Shown here one piece after another: positions 7,234 through 11,799 of a stretch of DNA of 11,799 nucleotides; position 1 is the stretch's first letter; each line of letters starts with the position of its first letter. The position numbers and the translations under genes are program-made. The stretch is from Lachnospiraceae bacterium UBA3643 (GTDB taxonomy: Bacteria; Bacillota; Clostridia; Lachnospirales; Lachnospiraceae), in assembly GCA_002373855.1 (NCBI GenBank), contig DFKO01000042.1:1-11799 (forward strand). Direction: 5' to 3'. The notes below the pieces were generated by a model. The model had not been told where the DNA came from. It did no database searches and was given only the letters and a program-made list of their open reading frames with translations.

Positions 7234-9579
7234 TTATTTCTTTATCTCACCGTACTTAACTCCTCTGGTACCTGTCGCTATAAAGAATCTGCCAAAAACT
7301 CTTTTGTCACCATCAATGGAATTGATCTCTCCAAAGTGCTGACGCTCATTACTGATCAGTTCAAAAGACCTGCCGTCATCAAAAGATCTGAAAAATCCGT
7401 ATGTACCCTCTATCTCGCCGCAGATGTATATGGCTTTGGGCTCACTCATATAATCTCCGCCTTCTCTTAAAAGGCCGAGTCCCATCCTGTATACTTTATC
7501 GCCTTTACCGGTAAGCATCCGTACATTAAACCGCTCTGTATCAAAATCATATATCAGTTTGCATAGACCGTTCTCTCCCATTGATATATAGAAGACTCCG
7601 CTCTTGCCTGATTCGGGTCGTATCTCAGTCTTGTTCTTTGTATCGATTATACCGAAATTAACGGAAGGGATATATCCGGACACTTCCCTCTCATAAAATG
7701 TGGCACCGCAGTCCGTGCTCACGTAAAATCCTGCCCTGTCATCAAAACCATAAAATACGCTCTCACGTTTTCTGTCGGCAAATACTTTAAACAGGCCGCC
7801 TCTTGAAAGATGCTTGTCCAGATCATATATCCTGACCTTATCAAATCTCCTGCCGTAATTGGAACTGAATATTACAGTCTCCATAGGCAGTGTTATATTA
7901 TCCGCAAGGGACCATACAATATTACGCCCTGTAGGTGACATCGCTACCCATCCCGGATTAACATTGGGAAGCTCTATATTATGCATACGCATATCAATCT
8001 CATCATTTATGCCATAGCACATAGGTATTCTCTCAAAAGATATAAAATTATCTCTTGTAACGATGAGACCTCCCTTCGTAAGTCCTCTCCAGTTGCCTCT
8101 CGCAGCCACTATGCCAAGATTCGGATCCTTATCGGAGAGATCTGCATTGATGCATGTGATATATCTGTTGCCATCATTGTCTGCAAATGAATTGTCACAC
8201 GGTGTATCAAGATCCCTGAATGCAAACCCACCAAGGTCTCCGAGTATATCTACCAGCTTTACTTCACCGTCAATAGGAGCATATACATTTAAGTGAACAG
8301 TCTCCTCTATGCCCTTATTATTATCGGTAAAGGTCACCGTATCATCCGTAAAGTTGCTGCTCTTAAATACTCCCGTACCTGTGTTAAAGAAGCACTCATT
8401 TTTATCAAAAGGGTTCATCTTTATATCAGACAGCCAGTGTATCAGGCTCCTGCCACCGTTATACTCCGGACTCATATATTTCGAATTAAAAATTATATGC
8501 CCTGTATCAAGTCCCTCCAGTACCTTTTCCCATGTCTGACCGTAATCATATGATCTGTATACACAGTCATTGTCCACACAGTCTTTAGAGAGTGAGGTGC
8601 AAACCATGAGCCCGGGGATCTGCTCTGATGTCGATACTCCGCCCATTCCAAATTTCAGATACTTTATTCCTACATCATCTTCATCATATGCGCTGTCTTC
8701 TTCAGGGGGCGTCACATCTTCAAAACATACATACCGGCCATCCTTTAATTCATATCTCACCAGATGACCGTCTATTACGTTACCCGAATCACAGCTGTAT
8801 CCAAGGTCAGTTACATAATTATAAAAGCCTGTCATATTCATCGTGACAAAAAAGTATTTGTCAGCAACGGCATATCTGGAAGCGACCAGACCTCCTATTT
8901 TGGATCTGCCTACCTGCCGTCCCCTTGGCTCAGGCATAGGCTCAAATGATACGCCTCTGTCGTATGATGCGTACAGACTGTGGCCTCTTGTATACTCATC
9001 TTCTTTTGATGTCATCCCGGCTGTACCGGCAATAATCGTATTACCATCATCGCTGACATAAACAAAAGTCATATAATCTTCGGGAACAGGCATCTTCTCC
9101 CAGCTCTTTCCAAGGTCTGATGATCTCAGTAATCCATTTTTCTGGGATGCAAAATATAATACCCTGCCGTCAGACGGATCAACGATCAGTCTAAGGCCGG
9201 TGCCTCTGCCTGCCAAGTTGCCATGGACCGGTACAGGTATCTTTTCATAAGTAAATGTCTCTCCTCTGTCATGAGATATGCAGAGCCGTCCTTCGGGAAC
9301 CCTGTCTGTACCGCATGCGATAAACAGAACATCCGGATTATTTCTGTCTACTGCAATAGCTATGGGAAACGTCTCATCGATCATAGTCGTCTTAACATGC
9401 TCAACCAGACTTATCCACGAAGATTTCTCATAATCATATCTGTATACGCCGCCTATATCTGTTCTGGCATAGAGTATCCCCTTATACACCGGATGATACA
9501 AAAAGCCTGTGACATATCCGCCTCCCGGTATTGGACAGTTTTTATATTCATATTCTGTCTTGCCTGATATTGTACTCAT
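7234..9579 (-). CDS. GH74 xyloglucanase, signal-less (predicted cytoplasmic)
   Basis: GH74 enzymes are inverting hydrolases that cut the beta-1,4-glucan backbone of xyloglucan. The 781 residues form two beta-propellers. The N-terminus carries the family hallmark IPGGGYVTGFLYHP...LYARTDIGGVYRYDY (17-50) with the likely catalytic Asp41. The second likely catalytic Asp448 lies in LVDILGDLGGF (442-452). The gap of 407 residues is near the 410 of Clostridium thermocellum Xgh74A (D70/D480, from memory). HWLSDIKMNPFD (381-392), GTGVFKSSN (401-409), GIEETVHLNVYAP (423-435) and VFGRFFIATGTRGVKYGEI (761-779) are also typical. Asp-box (BNR) repeats occur near 102, 153, 205, 343, 621 and 732. There is no signal peptide, carbohydrate-binding module or dockerin, and 15 Cys are present, all fitting a cytosolic enzyme. 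Its start lies two bases past the esterase stop with GAGGA inside the esterase end, so translation is likely coupled. Endo versus exo mode is undetermined. Confidence 0.93.
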   Translation of the reverse strand: MSTISGKTEYEYKNCPIPGGGYVTGFLYHPVYKGILYARTDIGGVYRYDYEKSSWISLVEHVKTTMIDETFPIAIAVDRNNPDVLFIACGTDRVPEGRLCISHDRGETFTYEKIPVPVHGNLAGRGTGLRLIVDPSDGRVLYFASQKNGLLRSSDLGKSWEKMPVPEDYMTFVYVSDDGNTIIAGTAGMTSKEDEYTRGHSLYASYDRGVSFEPMPEPRGRQVGRSKIGGLVASRYAVADKYFFVTMNMTGFYNYVTDLGYSCDSGNVIDGHLVRYELKDGRYVCFEDVTPPEEDSAYDEDDVGIKYLKFGMGGVSTSEQIPGLMVCTSLSKDCVDNDCVYRSYDYGQTWEKVLEGLDTGHIIFNSKYMSPEYNGGRSLIHWLSDIKMNPFDKNECFFNTGTGVFKSSNFTDDTVTFTDNNKGIEETVHLNVYAPIDGEVKLVDILGDLGGFAFRDLDTPCDNSFADNDGNRYITCINADLSDKDPNLGIVAARGNWRGLTKGGLIVTRDNFISFERIPMCYGINDEIDMRMHNIELPNVNPGWVAMSPTGRNIVWSLADNITLPMETVIFSSNYGRRFDKVRIYDLDKHLSRGGLFKVFADRKRESVFYGFDDRAGFYVSTDCGATFYEREVSGYIPSVNFGIIDTKNKTEIRPESGKSGVFYISMGENGLCKLIYDFDTERFNVRMLTGKGDKVYRMGLGLLREGGDYMSEPKAIYICGEIEGTYGFFRSFDDGRSFELISNERQHFGEINSIDGDKRVFGRFFIATGTRGVKYGEIKK

Positions 9580-9581
9580 GC

Positions 9582-11210
9582 TTAATCCTCACAAATTCTT
9601 CCCTGTCTGCTCCAGTTTGCTTTGGAACCGTCATTTTTATCGGTTCTGAATGGAGCCAAGGGAATCCCCTCCCTGTTATAAAGCTTCACCGTTCCGTAAT
9701 TTTTCCAGAAATATCTCACATATTTCGGATCTTTTATCCTGTCTGAAGAAACAGTTATATTATATGTAATACCGTTTTCCTCAAAATCATTTATGTTAAC
9801 ATCAGATGCAGGTATATATATACCGTCATCGCCTGCTATCTCAAAATCGCATTCTATACTTTCATCACTGTCATTATGTATTAAGAGACCGCCCACAGCA
9901 TTTTCAAGCGATATCCTGACCAAACCATCCTTAATATCACATGATCCAAATGAAGGTCCGTCAGCCTCTGTATCATACCCGTATACATTCTTTAATGCCT
10001 GGAGCGAGAGTCTGTATCCCACTGTCTTTTTATCAAGTGGATGGATATTGTGATACTCCCCCGTTTCAAGCGGTACAGCGACATAATAATTTTTGACACT
10101 TTTTGTCAGATTCAGCTGGGCCTCCCTTATAAACGGCCAGTTACCCCAGGGACTGTTATTGGTCTCTTTCTCTCCTTCATCAAGAAATACCGGCAGCATC
10201 GTATTAATAAACGGGATATCATCCCGGCCCCAGTCATCTCTCCACTGTTTTATAAGGCATGTAAGGAGTCTGCCGTAGAGGTACGGTCTGTTATCATCCT
10301 CCTCGCCCTGATAATATATAAAACCTTTTAATGTATACGGCATCACCCGCTTTAACATACTCTCATAGAGTCCTGCAGGTCTTGTAAAATTCCTTGGTCC
10401 CATGGGCCCTGGGTATTTACTTTCGCCAAATAATGATATAGCCTCATCCCAGTTAGGATTTTCAGCGGTTAAATAATAATGGCCGACCTTTTTGTCAAAC
10501 TCAGCCTGATACACAAGATAATCTTCATATTCCTTAAGGTAATCTTCTTCTGATAGTCCCCGTACTGCATCATCGTACCTGCTTATATATCCTTTTAATT
10601 TTTCATCAGCAAGGAGATACTCTCTGCTGATCCAGCATGACGCGGATGTACCGCCCCAGTTGCATCCGACGATTCCGACCTTGCAGTCAAGCCTCTTTGC
10701 AAGTTCCCTCGCAAAATAAAATCCTACAGCCGACCAGCGCCCCGCGGTTTCCGGCAGGCATAACTCCCATGAGCTCTTTTCCTCTTCCTTAAAGAGTTCT
10801 TCACCTATATAGGCAACCTTTGGTGTGTAATAAAACCTGATATTTTTATCGATACTGTCACTTCCGGCCATTGCCGTTATATTCCTGCCATCATATGAGT
10901 TTTGAAGTTCAAGTTCCATATTGGACTGGCCTCCGGCAAGCCATACCTCGCCTATATATACATCCTTAAATGAGACTGTCTCTTCCCCGTCATCAAGTGT
11001 TAATACATACGGTCCGCCATAGGAAAAAGCCGGCAGATGTGCCATAAATGTATCTGACAAAACAAAAGATTCGACAGACGCAACAAAGTTTCCGTTTTCA
11101 TCTTTTAATGAAACGGATATTTTTTCTTTGTCGCATCTGCCGAATACTGATATTTCCTTACCGGCCTGCATGACCATATGATCACTGAATATTTTTGCAA
11201 TTTTAATCAT
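9582..11210 (-). CDS. SGNH carbohydrate O-acetylesterase (sialate O-acetylesterase / CE20-like)
   Basis: The family removes O-acetyl groups from sugars; CE20 members include xyloglucan acetylesterases. The 542-residue protein starts as the family does (FSDHMVMQAGKEISVFG, 8-24) with an N-terminal beta-sandwich. The SGNH domain follows: GEVWLAGGQSNMEL with nucleophile Ser96 (87-100), VGFYFARELA (162-171), GCNWGGTSASCW with block Gly/Asn (182-193), and FIYYQGEEDDNR (297-308). The catalytic His390 lies in GEYHNIHPLDKKTVGYRL (384-401). A C-terminal beta domain ends the protein. Family members usually read NDIHP before this His; here it is HNIHP, so the acidic residue two before His is Asn388. No signal peptide is present, so it is cytoplasmic. 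The database name 'sialate' is inherited; the GH74/GH31 neighbours argue for acetylated xyloglucan oligosaccharides (galactosyl or glucosyl acetyl groups). The start at 11210 fits the family N-terminus but has no clear Shine-Dalgarno sequence. Confidence 0.88.
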   Translation of the reverse strand: MIKIAKIFSDHMVMQAGKEISVFGRCDKEKISVSLKDENGNFVASVESFVLSDTFMAHLPAFSYGGPYVLTLDDGEETVSFKDVYIGEVWLAGGQSNMELELQNSYDGRNITAMAGSDSIDKNIRFYYTPKVAYIGEELFKEEEKSSWELCLPETAGRWSAVGFYFARELAKRLDCKVGIVGCNWGGTSASCWISREYLLADEKLKGYISRYDDAVRGLSEEDYLKEYEDYLVYQAEFDKKVGHYYLTAENPNWDEAISLFGESKYPGPMGPRNFTRPAGLYESMLKRVMPYTLKGFIYYQGEEDDNRPYLYGRLLTCLIKQWRDDWGRDDIPFINTMLPVFLDEGEKETNNSPWGNWPFIREAQLNLTKSVKNYYVAVPLETGEYHNIHPLDKKTVGYRLSLQALKNVYGYDTEADGPSFGSCDIKDGLVRISLENAVGGLLIHNDSDESIECDFEIAGDDGIYIPASDVNINDFEENGITYNITVSSDRIKDPKYVRYFWKNYGTVKLYNREGIPLAPFRTDKNDGSKANWSRQGRICED

Positions 11211-11221
11211 ATTTATAAATC

Positions 11222-11241
11222 AGGAAACGTTGCCGTATCCT
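11222..11241 (-). promoter_or_regulatory. Small hairpin with central AACGTT between thrH and the esterase gene
   Basis: The 30-base gap on the minus strand folds as AGGA-U-ACG, loop GCAA (a GNRA tetraloop), CGU-U-UCCU, starting at the last base of the thrH stop codon. There is no U tract directly after it, so it is a poor terminator. The same bases on the plus strand (11222-11235) read AGGAAACGTTGCCG. This has an AACGTT core like LacI-family and CcpA (cre) operators but misses several consensus flank positions. It could be an attenuator, an operator or chance. No convincing promoter for the esterase gene was found here. Confidence 0.3.
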
Positions 11242-11799
11242 CAGTCAAGGTGTTTTTTAATGGCATCAAGCAACTCGTCATATGACTCAAAAGCCGGGTA
11301 CTGGGGATAATCCTTCTTGATAGCCTCTGTACTTCTGAATAAAAAGCCTGCCTTGCTGGCTTCTATCATACCGAGGTCATTGAAGCTGTCACCGCTTGCA
11401 ATTGTATCATAACCGATTGACTGAAGTGCCTTAACCGTCGTAAGTTTTGATTTCTCACATCTCATCTTAAAGCCTATGATCTCTCCGTCAGGAGCAACCT
11501 CCAGACTGTTGCAGAAAATAGTAGGCCATCCCAGTTTTTTCATAAGAGGTGTTGCAAACTGTGAAAATGTATCACTTATGATGATCACCTGGGTGAGACT
11601 TCTGAGTTCATCAAGAAACTCCTTTGCTCCCGGCATGGGATCTATCTTTTCAATTGTAGCCTGAATCTCTTTAAGTCCGAGACCATGCTCCTTTAATATG
11701 CCGATTCTCCAGTTCATGAGCTTGTCATAATCAGGCTCGTCTCTTGTCGTTCTCTTTAATTCCGGTATGCCCGATGCCTCAGCAAATGCAATCCAGATT
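11241..11799 (-). CDS. thrH: ThrH-like HAD phosphatase (phosphoserine phosphatase / homoserine phosphotransferase), 5' end cut
   Basis: The frame is open to the right edge, so 185 residues are visible and roughly the first 16, with the nucleophile motif DLEGVL, lie outside the window. The visible part follows Pseudomonas ThrH closely in layout: IWIAFAEASGIPELKRTTRD, the PDYDKLM...ILKEHGL stretch, HAD motif II IIISDTF (about visible 72-78), PLMKKLGWPTIFCNSLE, motif III region EKSKLTTVKAL, motif IV GDSFNDLGM (136-144), and the end stretch GFLFRST...DYPQYPAF. ThrH removes phosphate from phosphoserine and can pass it to homoserine, linking serine and threonine synthesis in the cytoplasm. An ATG at 11717 is internal and not the start. 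It lies 30 bases before the esterase gene in the same direction; a functional link with xyloglucan use is not evident. Dual activity cannot be told from sequence. Confidence 0.88.
   Translation of the reverse strand, partial: IWIAFAEASGIPELKRTTRDEPDYDKLMNWRIGILKEHGLGLKEIQATIEKIDPMPGAKEFLDELRSLTQVIIISDTFSQFATPLMKKLGWPTIFCNSLEVAPDGEIIGFKMRCEKSKLTTVKALQSIGYDTIASGDSFNDLGMIEASKAGFLFRSTEAIKKDYPQYPAFESYDELLDAIKKHLD

Noticed and set aside
7234..9579. Sialidase or photosystem-stability (BNR/sortilin-like) annotation from the Asp-box repeats
   Set aside because: The repeats are shared by many propellers; the GGGYVTGFLYHP, RTDIGG, GDLGGF and C-terminal GTRGVKYG signatures are specific to GH74.
9582..11210. 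A sialic-acid catabolism role from the usual database name of the esterase
   Set aside because: No sialidase, sialate lyase or related gene is nearby; GH74 and GH31 neighbours point to xyloglucan.
11211..11249. TTGACT and TATAAA as a promoter for the esterase gene
   Set aside because: The two hexamers are 25 bases apart, too far for a normal sigma-A promoter, and TTGACT lies in the last thrH codons.

Overview
The window looks like chromosomal DNA of a gut or rumen Firmicute of the Clostridia, most likely a Lachnospiraceae (Butyrivibrio/Roseburia-like). This rests on the moderate G+C coding sequence with many ATA and AGA codons, AT-rich gaps, mostly GGAGG-type ribosome sites, monoderm-style secreted proteins and the gene families present. 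The genus assignment is an inference.

Left part (1-4130) is housekeeping. The N-terminal 288 codons of priA (replication restart helicase) run leftwards off the edge. Behind a very strong 23-bp hairpin terminator lies a leftward gene for a membrane-anchored FKBP/trigger-factor-like foldase. From a compact divergent promoter region with two mirror-image extended -10 boxes, recJ (5'-3' single-strand exonuclease) runs rightwards. recJ converges with a leftward gene for a secreted, lysine-tailed, membrane-anchored protein of unknown function (4122-4943).

Right part (5092-11799) is a leftward gene string that reads as a cytoplasmic xyloglucan-oligosaccharide module. In transcription order: the end of thrH (HAD-type phosphoserine phosphatase, cut by the right edge), a CE20/sialate-O-acetylesterase-like SGNH esterase, a GH74 xyloglucanase, a GH31 alpha-xylosidase-like enzyme, then a hairpin terminator at 5092-5126. 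The esterase, GH74 and GH31 genes are separated by 2 and 25 nt and none has a signal peptide. I infer that imported acetylated xyloglucan oligosaccharides are deacetylated (CE20), cut in the backbone (GH74) and stripped of xylose from the non-reducing end (GH31). No transporter, regulator, beta-glucosidase or beta-galactosidase is visible here. thrH probably belongs to serine/threonine metabolism and is only an upstream neighbour.

No tRNA, rRNA, CRISPR array, insertion sequence or phage feature was seen. No wholly new system is evident. The most interesting points are the signal-less GH74, the altered residues next to the catalytic His of the esterase, the mirrored divergent promoters, and the absence of a Shine-Dalgarno sequence in front of priA and the esterase gene.
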